This document shows, piece after piece, positions 36,005-43,937 of a stretch of 64,000 nucleotides of DNA. A model generated the notes under the pieces. That model was not told the origin of the DNA and ran no database searches. It worked only from the letters and a program-made list of their open reading frames with translations. How positions within the stretch are numbered: the first letter of the stretch is position 1; the number at the start of each line of letters is the position of its first letter. The translations under genes and the position numbers were made by a program. The stretch is from a bacterium (GTDB lineage: Bacteria > Armatimonadota > Fimbriimonadia > Fimbriimonadales > Fimbriimonadaceae): positions 1,488,001 to 1,552,000 of the forward strand of contig JAIXUN010000002.1 in the NCBI GenBank assembly GCA_027483535.1. The letters run 5' to 3'.

Positions 36005-36622
36005 GTGGTAACTGGAATCGCAATGAGCTTTGGTGCAGTAGCAGGAAAAGCAATGAGCGCTGACTCTGATGAGGTGCTTGTCCTGCGTGCCCGAGAAGGG
36101 GACTACAAGGCATTTGAGCTGCTTTTTGAGCGTCATCGCCTGTTGGTTTACCGATTTGCCTACCAGATGACGGGCAAGCGAGACGACGCCGAGGACCTTG
36201 TTCAAGAGGCCTTCGTTCGAGCGTATCAAAACCTTGGGCGTTATCGCGATGAGGCCAAGTTCACGACATGGCTTTTACGCATCGTCTCGAACCTCACCAC
36301 CGACCAGATGCGAACCTCCAAACGACGCTATGAGCTGGAGCAAAAAGAGGCGACGGGTGGTTTGGAATGGATGACCATTGGATCCTTCGATGATCCCGAG
36401 GAGAATCTGGAGCAAGACCGTAAGCGAAATGCCTTGCGGAAAGCACTTTTAGCCCTTCCAGAGCACCATCGACGCATGATTGTTTTGCGAGATCTGGAAG
36501 AAAGAGAGTACGACGAGATTTCTAAACTCTGCGGATGCACGATCGGAGGCGCAAAGCTTCGCGTTCTTCGTGCCCGAAGAGCACTGGCGGAAAGGGTAAA
36601 GCCCCTGTTAGGAGATAAATAA
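36005..36622 (+). CDS. ECF-type RNA polymerase sigma factor
   Basis: A 205-residue sigma-70 family factor of the extracytoplasmic group, with regions 2 and 4 but no region 1 or 3. Region 2 is DAEDLVQEAFVRAYQNLGRYRDEAKFTTWLLRIVSN. Region 4 is ALLALPEHHRRMIVLRDLEEREYDEISKLCGCTIGGAKLRVLRARRAL. GTG at 36005 is preferred because GAGGGA lies six bases upstream. A membrane protein and a protease-like protein follow in the same orientation, suggesting a sigma/anti-sigma/surface sensor unit. The promoters it directs are not known. Confidence 0.92.
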   Translation: MVTGIAMSFGAVAGKAMSADSDEVLVLRAREGDYKAFELLFERHRLLVYRFAYQMTGKRDDAEDLVQEAFVRAYQNLGRYRDEAKFTTWLLRIVSNLTTDQMRTSKRRYELEQKEATGGLEWMTIGSFDDPEENLEQDRKRNALRKALLALPEHHRRMIVLRDLEEREYDEISKLCGCTIGGAKLRVLRARRALAERVKPLLGDK

Positions 36623-36623
36623 A

Positions 36624-37448
36624 ATGTTCGGAAAGTCTGACGACAAGTGGATCGAGATTGCCTTCGGTGAGCAAAAGCTCCCCGAGAATTTCTCGGCAAA
36701 GAATGCGGATGACGCCGAAGTTCTCAAGTCCTACGAACTACTTCGAGAGGATTTGCAACTGCTCAAGGATATTCCCGAGATGCAGTTTTCGAACGAGCGA
36801 CTGCGCGATGCGATCTTAGCGGCGGGTCCCAAAGCATCTGCCCAAACACCGTGGATCATGCGTTGGGGCTGGGCAGTCGCGCCGGTTGCTGCCATGCTTG
36901 CCATCGGCGTCGTTTTCCTGAAGGGCAATTTCTCGGGTGCAGACCCAAGGGTCATCGTTCCTTCTACTTCTCTTCAGAATTCTACGGCGGTAGCTTCGAA
37001 CCTGGAAATCCCCATCACGGAAAGAACCTCCGGGAAGCTTTCGCAGAATCCGCTCCTGACTGTAGACGATTCGGGTAAGTCCGAAATGGTCGTTGTAAAA
37101 GCTCGTCCGAAGAGCGGCACGGGTCGTAGAGCGCTCAAGGGTGGCGGAGTAAGGCTAGCCATGGCATCGAATCCGATTGCGGTAAAGAAGACGCCGGGGG
37201 CTCTCACAACGTCCATTCGGGCGGAGTCCGCATCTCTTTCCCGTGATGTTGTTGCGGAGGGGATGAGCTTGACCCGAGACTCGGATAGCAATCAAGCCAC
37301 GGTAGCGGCAGATGCCATGATGGCACCTGCAAAAGCTGAGGCTGCAGGCAACGTGATTCTGATCGATGCAAGTTCCGATTCGGTCACAGGCTTACCGAAC
37401 GCCACTGAAGTTTCCAAGAATTCTGAGAAGGTCGCACTGGGTGGTTAA
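36624..37448 (+). CDS. Membrane protein, probable anti-sigma factor partner
   Basis: A 274-residue protein. The N-terminal cytoplasmic part (about 1-75) is helical and acidic, without the CHCC zinc motif of ZAS anti-sigma factors. One membrane helix lies at about 79-94 (WAVAPVAAMLAIGVVFL). The periplasmic part is Ser/Lys/Ala-rich and low-complexity. Position immediately after the ECF gene suggests it sequesters that sigma factor, but no family signature was recognised. The last bases overlap the start of the following gene. Confidence 0.62.
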   Translation: MFGKSDDKWIEIAFGEQKLPENFSAKNADDAEVLKSYELLREDLQLLKDIPEMQFSNERLRDAILAAGPKASAQTPWIMRWGWAVAPVAAMLAIGVVFLKGNFSGADPRVIVPSTSLQNSTAVASNLEIPITERTSGKLSQNPLLTVDDSGKSEMVVVKARPKSGTGRRALKGGGVRLAMASNPIAVKKTPGALTTSIRAESASLSRDVVAEGMSLTRDSDSNQATVAADAMMAPAKAEAAGNVILIDASSDSVTGLPNATEVSKNSEKVALGG

Positions 37449-38430
37449 TCTCGCTCTCGCTCTGGTTATCGGTTATGGGCAGCTCGATGCACTCGAGCAG
37501 CAAGCTTGGGTTCGCCTCAAGCGCTCCGTAGTGAAACTGGAGCGAAATGGCCAAACAGTCGGACACGCGGTCTTGGTCAACCAGAACGGTCTTTTCCTTG
37601 CACCGAAATCGACGGTCCAACCCGGGACTCAGGCGATGCGATACGATGGAAAATCCATCGAGCTAAGCGCGGTCGGATCGGATGGAACGTCTCAGCTAAG
37701 CGTTCTTCAGTCGAAAGAGCCGACGACAGGAATGGTGCCCGTAGGACTGCCTCCTTTTCGACCAGGGACGGGAACACGACTTCTTGCAGTGTTTCCAAAC
37801 GGTCCTTCGCGTGCTCAAGTGACTGCACACAACAAAATTGGCGTGGTGAAGGGTACCAACCGGGCTCTACCGCTCTTGGAACTCAAATGTGAGGTCACCG
37901 ACGACGAACTTGCGGGTGGACTCCTGTTTTCGCGAGACGGCAACTTCCTAGGAGCAATGCTCGCAACGCTTTCTGGCACTCAGCAGCAGGTCAACAACTT
38001 CAAGGAGTTTCAGGCGAACGCCGATCAGACCGGAGTTGCAGCCCAGGCAAAGAATGCCGTTCCTCGTTCTTACGGTCCTACCGGACTACTGATCGGGTTC
38101 ATACCCGCGCCGGAGGTCGTTCAACGAGCCATCATCGGTCTGAGCGAATCGGATCACCGGGCGAAATACGGATCGATCGGGGTGTTTTGCCGCGACGGCA
38201 GAGGTGTGGGTGCCGAAGTTGAGACCCTCGACCAAAAGGGATCGGCAAAGGAGGCTGGGCTCAGACCGGGCGACTTCATTCTCTCGTTGGGATCGACGGC
38301 AATTCGCGACACCTCCGACTTTGTCAGAGGCATCTACGCCTTGACACCGGGAACAATCGTCCTTGTCTCCGTTCAGCGTGGCGGACAACTGGTTAACTTC
38401 CGTGTAACGGTGAAAGAGTCTCCACAGTAG
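37441..38430 (+). CDS. Secreted HtrA-like protein with PDZ domain, catalytic residues not conserved
   Basis: About 329 residues, starting with GTG at 37441, eight bases before the end of the upstream gene. A signal-type segment (VNLALALVIGYGQLDAL) opens it. The trypsin-like domain keeps the beta pattern (VKLERNGQTVGHAVLVNQNGLFLAPKS and DDELAGGLLFSRDGNFLGAML), but the usual catalytic His and Ser positions read as Pro/Lys and Ala. A PDZ domain is intact at the C-terminus (KGSAKEAGLRPGDFILSLGSTAI). It probably works as a binding or sensing module rather than a protease. The gene runs 38 bases into the convergent recJ. Confidence 0.75.
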   Translation: MVNLALALVIGYGQLDALEQQAWVRLKRSVVKLERNGQTVGHAVLVNQNGLFLAPKSTVQPGTQAMRYDGKSIELSAVGSDGTSQLSVLQSKEPTTGMVPVGLPPFRPGTGTRLLAVFPNGPSRAQVTAHNKIGVVKGTNRALPLLELKCEVTDDELAGGLLFSRDGNFLGAMLATLSGTQQQVNNFKEFQANADQTGVAAQAKNAVPRSYGPTGLLIGFIPAPEVVQRAIIGLSESDHRAKYGSIGVFCRDGRGVGAEVETLDQKGSAKEAGLRPGDFILSLGSTAIRDTSDFVRGIYALTPGTIVLVSVQRGGQLVNFRVTVKESPQ

Positions 38431-40138
38431 ACGCAAGCCGCGCGGATTGCACTTGCCACTGAACCCTGGTTCTGCCACCAAACTCGTTGATTTCCGGCCT
38501 GAACATCACATCGAGCCGACTTCCGACTGGATACTGCGAAAGTTCCTCGTATCTTCCAAAGGCAACGCACTCTTGATCGCGTCCGTCTTCCCCCTGGACG
38601 ATTACCCGAGCGTGTTTGCCGCCACCCATCGGGCGAAGTTCCTTGAGCGTCACGTTGAGGCAACCCATGGAAGGAGCCGGATTCTCCGCTCCAAACGGTT
38701 CAAGCTTTTGGAAATCGGCGAGATCGTCGAGAGTCAGCTCGCCCGGCTGAATCGCTAGGTCAACGACTGTCCTCTTAACCAGATCCTCCTTTCGGAGTGT
38801 TTCCGAAGCAATGGCGTTGAAAGATTCTCGAACTGCTAGCAGGTTGTCAGCCGGGAAAGAACACCCTGCTGCCATCTCGTGACCACCACCGGACGTAAGT
38901 AGCGGTCGCGATCCATCTATCGCAGACGCGAGGTTGAAGCCCTTGATCGAGCGGCCCGACCCCTTCGCAAGATTCTTCTCTTCGTCGATCGCCAAAACGA
39001 ACGCGGGTCGAGCGTAAGCCTCAACGATCTTGCTCGCAGCAATGCCGACGATGCCCGGATTCCACCCCTTGCTGGCAACGACCACAACGTAGTCCTCATT
39101 CAGTTTTTGCTCTTCGGCTAATTGCAAGGCTTCTTGAACCGTCCGTTCGGTTTCGGATCTGCGTGCCGTGTTGATTTCGTCGAGTTCCTTTGCAATTCGG
39201 CGAGCCTTCTCGAGATCCTTTTCAAGCAGCAAGAGCAGGGCGCGCATGCTCTCATCCAAACGACCCGTTGCGTTCAGACGCGGCCCAATGCGAAAGCCGA
39301 CGTCCTGGGCACTGACCCGGCCGTTCACCTTAGAGACTTCCTTGAGCGCCACGATCGATGCCTTTTGGGTTTCTGAAAGTCTCTCAAGTCCGAACCTTGC
39401 AATGATTCGATTCTCTCCAACCAGCGGCATGACGTCTGCAATGGTGCCAAGAGCGGCTAAGTCCAAGAACTTCTCGCGGTAGCTAGCGACGTTTTTGCCC
39501 ATGTCGCGGGCAATGCCCTCACAAACGCGAAAGACCACGCCTGCCCCAGAAAGTTCGTGGAATGGATAGGCGGAATCGGTGCGATGAGCGTTGATGACGG
39601 CGGTTGCGCCCGGAAGCTCGATCCCGACCGTGTGGTGGTCGGTAACAACGGCGATCATGCCGAGTTCCACGGCTGCTTTGATCTGCTCGTGTGCCGCAAT
39701 CCCGCAGTCGCAGGTGAGAAATACCTTTGTTCCCAGAGCGTGGGCCTCTTTCACCACATCCATGTGGATGCCATAACCCTCACGAAATCGGTGGGGAACG
39801 TGCGTATGCACCTTGGCACCCATTTGGGTTAAGAACTTAGAGAAGATTGCCGCCGAGGTCACTCCATCCACGTCGTAGTCGCCGTGAATAAAGATCAGGT
39901 CTTGGTTTTGGATCGCCTCGATTAAGACTTTGGCTGCGGGGGCGTAGTCGGGCAGTAGGGAAGGATCGCCTAAATCGTCGAGCGAGGGGTTCAGAAATGC
40001 ATCGACTTCCTCAGGCGAGGTGAGCCCTCTTTGCAATAGGACAGCCGCCGTCAGTGGACGCACCCCGAACAACTGGGCCAGGCGATTCTCTTCGTCCAGG
40101 AATCGGGGTTGCTGATACCAAAAATGAGGGAGGGACAT
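38393..40138 (-). CDS. recJ: Single-stranded-DNA-specific exonuclease RecJ
   Basis: A 581-residue 5'-3' exonuclease of DNA recombination and repair. Core motifs of the DHH family are FIHGDYDVDGVTSAAI, AVVTDHHTVG and GLRFSTKGAG-like segments near the middle. The DHHA1-type GSGRSIKGFNLASAID follows, and then the OB-like C-terminal region (VQGEDGRDQECVAFG). Length is normal. It follows nusG by about 80 bases on the same strand. Confidence 0.95.
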   Translation of the reverse strand: MSLPHFWYQQPRFLDEENRLAQLFGVRPLTAAVLLQRGLTSPEEVDAFLNPSLDDLGDPSLLPDYAPAAKVLIEAIQNQDLIFIHGDYDVDGVTSAAIFSKFLTQMGAKVHTHVPHRFREGYGIHMDVVKEAHALGTKVFLTCDCGIAAHEQIKAAVELGMIAVVTDHHTVGIELPGATAVINAHRTDSAYPFHELSGAGVVFRVCEGIARDMGKNVASYREKFLDLAALGTIADVMPLVGENRIIARFGLERLSETQKASIVALKEVSKVNGRVSAQDVGFRIGPRLNATGRLDESMRALLLLLEKDLEKARRIAKELDEINTARRSETERTVQEALQLAEEQKLNEDYVVVVASKGWNPGIVGIAASKIVEAYARPAFVLAIDEEKNLAKGSGRSIKGFNLASAIDGSRPLLTSGGGHEMAAGCSFPADNLLAVRESFNAIASETLRKEDLVKRTVVDLAIQPGELTLDDLADFQKLEPFGAENPAPSMGCLNVTLKELRPMGGGKHARVIVQGEDGRDQECVAFGRYEELSQYPVGSRLDVMFRPEINEFGGRTRVQWQVQSARLASTVETLSPLHGS

Positions 40139-40219
40139 GGCTTTAAGTGAGGAAACCCCCCAACCGTAAGGCGGGAGGTTCCGTTGACTGCAATCTGCGA
40201 CCGGCGAGGGCCGCAGTGC

Positions 40220-40747
40220 TTACATCTTTTCGACTTGCGAGAAGTCGAGTTCGACAGGGGTGTCGCGACCGAAGATGTTGATGAGAACCTTGAGCTTCTC
40301 CTTTTCGGTGTTGACCTCTTCGATCTTTCCAGAGAAGTCGCTGAACGGACCTTCCACCACTCGGATGGCGTCTCCCTTCTGCCAGGCTGCCTTGGGAGCT
40401 TCCTTGCTGGCTTCGAGGTTCTGGATGATCCGACGAACTTCGTAGTCCTCTAGCGGGACGGGTTTGTTGCCCGACTGGACAAACCCGGTGACACCGGAAG
40501 TGGACTTCACGAGCTTGTAGGCCTCGTCGGTCAGGGACATTTGCACAAGGATGTATCCGGGAAAGACTTTCTTGTCCTTCTCGTATCGTTTCCCGTTGCG
40601 CGTGTGGAGTTCCTTCTCGGTGGGGATGAGGATCTCGTACAAGTCGAGGTCCCAAAGACCTTCCACCTGTGCTCGACGGGTGAGAACATCACGAACCTTG
40701 TTTTCGTGACCAGAAATTGTATGAACTGCGTACCAAGACTTAGGCAT
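40220..40747 (-). CDS. nusG: Transcription termination/antitermination factor NusG
   Basis: A 175-residue factor that binds RNA polymerase and couples to ribosome and Rho. The NGN domain opens with KSWYAVHTISGHENKVRDVL and has VFPGYILVQM. The KOW domain is at the C-terminus (RVVEGPFSDFSGKIEEVNTEKEKLKVLINIFGRDTPVELDFSQVEKM). The start overlaps secE by one base. No rplK follows within the window; the next gene on this strand is recJ. Confidence 0.97.
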   Translation of the reverse strand: MPKSWYAVHTISGHENKVRDVLTRRAQVEGLWDLDLYEILIPTEKELHTRNGKRYEKDKKVFPGYILVQMSLTDEAYKLVKSTSGVTGFVQSGNKPVPLEDYEVRRIIQNLEASKEAPKAAWQKGDAIRVVEGPFSDFSGKIEEVNTEKEKLKVLINIFGRDTPVELDFSQVEKM

Positions 40748-40974
40748 TAGACCGTTCCCTTCGTGAGAATTCGGATGAGCGTCTCAAAGGTGTATCCGAG
40801 GCCGGCCAGGATTGCCACCAAGATAAAGCAGACGGTCATCACGACGCCGGTGAGGCGGTTGGTTTCGTTTACGGTGGGCCAAGTTACCTTCTTGAGCTCA
40901 CGCTTCATCTCTCGGAAGAAGCCCTTTGGACCGTGTTTTGCCTTGGGCAAAGGCAGGTTAGATTCAGATGCCAT
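40747..40974 (-). CDS. secE: Preprotein translocase subunit SecE
   Basis: A 75-residue single-pass membrane subunit that clamps SecY. The typical GFFREMKRELKKVTWPT segment precedes the membrane helix TGVVMTVCFILVAILAGLGYTFETLI. AAAGGAG lies upstream of the ATG. The downstream nusG overlaps by one base. A TACAAT element at about 41010-41016 (minus strand) may be its promoter. Confidence 0.94.
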   Translation of the reverse strand: MASESNLPLPKAKHGPKGFFREMKRELKKVTWPTVNETNRLTGVVMTVCFILVAILAGLGYTFETLIRILTKGTV

Positions 40975-41050
40975 ATACGATGATGCCCGCTCCTTTTAGA
41001 CGGGGGAACCTACATTGTACCGAAAACCATCAGCATTAGGTAGGCATGTT

Positions 41051-41067
41051 TTGATCGTTCGGATCAA
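41051..41067. repeat. Perfect short inverted repeat upstream of secE
   Basis: TTGATC and GATCAA flank GTTCG. The location, between greA2 and secE and upstream of the secE TACAAT element, fits an operator, but no regulator is identified and chance cannot be excluded. Confidence 0.35.
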
Positions 41068-41077
41068 GCCGCAGAGT

Positions 41078-41113
41078 CTAAAGAGGGGCGCTCCAAATAG
41101 AAGAACGCCCCTG
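41078..41113 (-). terminator. Terminator after greA2
   Basis: On the minus strand AGGGGCG pairs with CGCCCCT (41106-41112 with 41084-41090) across a 15-base loop and is followed by TCTTTAG. Moderate strength. Confidence 0.55.
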
Positions 41114-41166
41114 CAGCAACATTCGTTGCCGCCGGGGCGCCGGATACCTAGCTAACTGACTCTGGG

Positions 41167-41670
41167 CTACTTGCCAACCGACAGAATCTTTACTTTCTTA
41201 GTTCCGTCGGGAGTGAGGTACGAAACCTCTACGCCTTCTTCTTGACCGTAGATGGCCGATCCGAGCGGCGACTCCACGCTGATCAGATCGTTGTTAGGGT
41301 CGGCTTCGATGGACATCACGATTCGCACTTCAAACTCGTCGTGCCAATCGAGATCGAGAATCTTTGCCGTGTTGCCAATTCCAACGCGATCCGTCTTCAA
41401 GTTTGAGAATTCAAGAATGGAAGCGGTGCCGAAAATTGCCTTCAACTCGGCGATTCTCGTCTCCACAATTGCTTGCTCAAATTTCACTTCGTCTAGCTCG
41501 GAGTTATCCTCGCTGTACTCGCCATGGTCCTGACTGTCTCGAATGCGTTCCGCAATTTCGGGTCTCTTGACCATAGTGAGGTGCTCAAGTTCTTTCTTGA
41601 GTTTGTCGTGTCCATCGGGGGTTAACCAAATGGTTGTGCCCTGTTCATTTATCAGCTCTGGATCGCTCAT
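41167..41670 (-). CDS. GreA/GreB-family transcription factor, second paralog
   Basis: About 167 residues. The N-terminal coiled coil (TPDGHDKLKKELEHLTMVKRPEIAERIRDSQDHGEYSEDNSELDEVK) carries the acidic tip residues in HGEYSEDNSELDE. The C-terminal domain has ISVESPLGSAIYGQEEGVEVSYLTPDG. It is clearly distinct in sequence from the first greA (31075-31554). ATG at 41670 is preferred over the upstream ATG at 41703. It would also rescue stalled RNA polymerase; the division of labour is unknown. Confidence 0.9.
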   Translation of the reverse strand: MSDPELINEQGTTIWLTPDGHDKLKKELEHLTMVKRPEIAERIRDSQDHGEYSEDNSELDEVKFEQAIVETRIAELKAIFGTASILEFSNLKTDRVGIGNTAKILDLDWHDEFEVRIVMSIEADPNNDLISVESPLGSAIYGQEEGVEVSYLTPDGTKKVKILSVGK

Positions 41671-41942
41671 TGCTAGGTTCCCAAATATCGGTAGGTCGCG
41701 CATTATAGCCCTTACACCTCTGCGTTTGTACGTTTTATGTTGGCAATCGTTTCGACTTGCTTGAGAAATTTCTCAGGGTTTGTCGGGTTTTCCTGTTTAG
41801 ATAATCGAATTACAAAATAAAACAGCCATTGAGCCAAGCGTGTTCCGGTTCCGTTCGTGAAAGTAGCTGAACGTTGTGTATTGAGAAGATGGGGAAATAA
41901 GAGGTTCCGTGGGGATCGCCATACTGGTAAGGTACGGCAAAG
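41671..41942. other. Intergenic region between divergent genes
   Basis: About 270 bases separate greA2 (minus) from a hypothetical exported protein (plus). The middle part (41790-41830) is AT-rich compared with its surroundings, consistent with promoters. No RNA gene, terminator or repeat was recognised. Confidence 0.5.
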
Positions 41943-42650
41943 ATGAAACGGATTCTGCTGAGCGTGGTGGCCCTGTTGGCAGCTTGCATTTCCTTGGGTC
42001 AGGGAGAGGTTTACGATTCGATCCGTCCGGAAGCGAACATCGTGATCAAACGGCACAGCATGGGAGCCGATTTGGTTGAGATCACCGTTCTCAGCAAGGA
42101 GTATCCGGCAGAGTCCCTTCGCGCGAAGATTGCATCGCTGGGCAAGTATCTCTCCGTTGAGCCGCGCGGAGTTGCGGTCAACTCCGTTGTTCTCGATCCC
42201 ACTTCAAAGGTAGGCGCCTTTCTGAAAGCAAGTTTTGCCGTCGATGGACTGATTCGATCCACCGAGCCGAGGCTTAACCTCCGTCCCATTCTTCAAGCGT
42301 TTGGAACCGGTTCCGATCCCTTGAAAAAGCTGTCGGTTCAATTCGCGGGCGTTGTGGAGTCAAGGGATACGTTTAGCCGCTTTCTTCCGGACGATGGCAC
42401 CGTGCGCATTGAGGCGATCGCGACTCGAACGCCTCCAGGGATCGACTACCACGTTGATGTGGTGACCGATGATCCGGAGAAGATCATCTTGCCTGGACTG
42501 AGAGCGGATTCTCATAAAGTTCGGGAAGCGACGAAAATTTCGTCGGGACCACCCCTCGGTGCCATTGTGGGATTCGGGGTCGGTGGGTTAGGATTAGGTC
42601 TCTTGGTATACTCGCTCGCGCTACGAAAGCGGGTTCCAACGGGGCGTTAA
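41943..42650 (+). CDS. Hypothetical exported membrane-anchored protein
   Basis: A 235-residue protein with a signal peptide (MKRILLSVVALLAACISLGQGEVYD), a mostly beta-type extracytoplasmic domain, and one C-terminal membrane helix (LGAIVGFGVGGLGLGLLVYSLAL) followed by a basic tail. This topology is like a periplasmic domain held by a C-terminal anchor. It precedes the pilT cluster by 105 bases and may be co-regulated with it; no family recognised. Confidence 0.75.
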   Translation: MKRILLSVVALLAACISLGQGEVYDSIRPEANIVIKRHSMGADLVEITVLSKEYPAESLRAKIASLGKYLSVEPRGVAVNSVVLDPTSKVGAFLKASFAVDGLIRSTEPRLNLRPILQAFGTGSDPLKKLSVQFAGVVESRDTFSRFLPDDGTVRIEAIATRTPPGIDYHVDVVTDDPEKIILPGLRADSHKVREATKISSGPPLGAIVGFGVGGLGLGLLVYSLALRKRVPTGR

Positions 42651-42755
42651 TGGTCTGCTGTTGCGTGTCTTTTGCATCAACGTCGGATCGTTCTTATCGG
42701 AAGGCCAATAAGTCCATTAAAGTAACTGCTCGCTACGTCTTATACGGGAATTCTC

Positions 42756-43838
42756 ATGTTTGATCCAACTACTTTGACGCTTCACCAACTGGTCGAGATG
42801 GGTTTTGACCAAAACTGTTCGGACATTTACGTGAAGGCCGGAACCGTTCCAAAAATGAAGCGATACAGTCGCTTGGTTCCTATCCATCCAGACATCCCCG
42901 CGTTGGACGAACAAAACGTTCGCCGAATGCTTGGCATGGTCATGAGTGAGCGTCAACGCCGGGTCTTTGAAGAGACCTGCGAAATGGACCTTGCGTTCGA
43001 AGTTATTGGAAAGTGCCGAATTCGGGCCAACCTTTATATGCAGCGTGGTGGTTGGGCGATCGTTATGAGAACGATCCCGCTCAGGATCAAAACGGTTGAA
43101 GATCTTGGACTCCCTGTTGTTCTGAAAGAACTCATCAAGCACAAGCAAGGCCTGGTGCTCGTCACCGGACCTACGGGTTCGGGCAAAACCACGTCTTTGG
43201 CGGCGCTGCTGGACCTTATCAACGAGACGCGCGACTGTCACATCGTGACCGTCGAAGACCCGTTGGAGTTTTCACACCCAGATAAGCAATCGTTTGTTTC
43301 TCAACGGGAAGTTGGCATCGACACCCTCGACTTCCAGCCCGCACTTCGAGCCGTTCTTCGTGAAGCGCCGGACGTCATTCTCATTGGTGAAATGCGGGAC
43401 GTCGCCACCATGAACGCGGCACTCCAGGCCGGTGAAACCGGACACCTTGTCTTCTCGACCGTTCACACCAAATCGGCGTATGAGACGATGGACCGGATCA
43501 TCAACATGTTCCCGCCCCACGAAAAGATGTATCTCTGCCAACGTATGGGAGGTTCTTTGCGGGCGATCGTTGCCCAGCAGCTCGTTCCCAGAGCAGACGG
43601 CGAGGGCCGGGTCCCCGCTGTCGAAGTCCTCATCTGTACCCCTACCGTGACCAAGGCCATCGAAGATGGTCACTTCAGCGACCTATATCAGCACATGAAC
43701 GAGGGAGGATTCTGGGGCATGCAAACCATGAACCAGAGCCTGGTGAAGTACGTCAAAGCGGGACTTATCACCGAACAAACGGCGATGACCTACGCCGGTG
43801 TTGCGTCTGAGTTGAAGCAGATGCTCCGCCGAGCATAA
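42756..43838 (+). CDS. PilT/PilU-family type IV pilus ATPase, copy 1
   Basis: A 360-residue secretion-superfamily ATPase. Walker A GPTGSGKTT is at about 138-146, the Asp box follows as EDPLEFSHPD, Walker B is PDVILIGEMRD, and the His box is TGHLVFSTVHT. The C-terminal PilT motif AIRNLIRE is replaced by TVTKAIEDGHFSDL, closer to PilU-like partners. It probably assists pilus retraction. The N-terminal ASCE-adjacent domain begins LVEMGFDQNCSDIYVKAG. It is first of three tandem paralogs. Confidence 0.9.
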   Translation: MFDPTTLTLHQLVEMGFDQNCSDIYVKAGTVPKMKRYSRLVPIHPDIPALDEQNVRRMLGMVMSERQRRVFEETCEMDLAFEVIGKCRIRANLYMQRGGWAIVMRTIPLRIKTVEDLGLPVVLKELIKHKQGLVLVTGPTGSGKTTSLAALLDLINETRDCHIVTVEDPLEFSHPDKQSFVSQREVGIDTLDFQPALRAVLREAPDVILIGEMRDVATMNAALQAGETGHLVFSTVHTKSAYETMDRIINMFPPHEKMYLCQRMGGSLRAIVAQQLVPRADGEGRVPAVEVLICTPTVTKAIEDGHFSDLYQHMNEGGFWGMQTMNQSLVKYVKAGLITEQTAMTYAGVASELKQMLRRA

Positions 43839-43937
43839 GTTCGCGCAATATTCGACGAACATTTAGGCTAGTTGATAGGTTGTTCTAACGGAGTTCTGTG
43901 GAATGCTTGGAGTGTCTAGGGGGAAGGCGGGGTTATC

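Noticed and set aside
40143-40655. A 170-codon minus-strand frame overlapping nusG
   Set aside because: It is the out-of-frame shadow of nusG: Arg/Ser/Gly-rich translation without a domain.
40975-41166. tRNA-Trp or rpmG expected near secE
   Set aside because: The region holds only a terminator and a short inverted repeat; no cloverleaf or L33 frame is visible.
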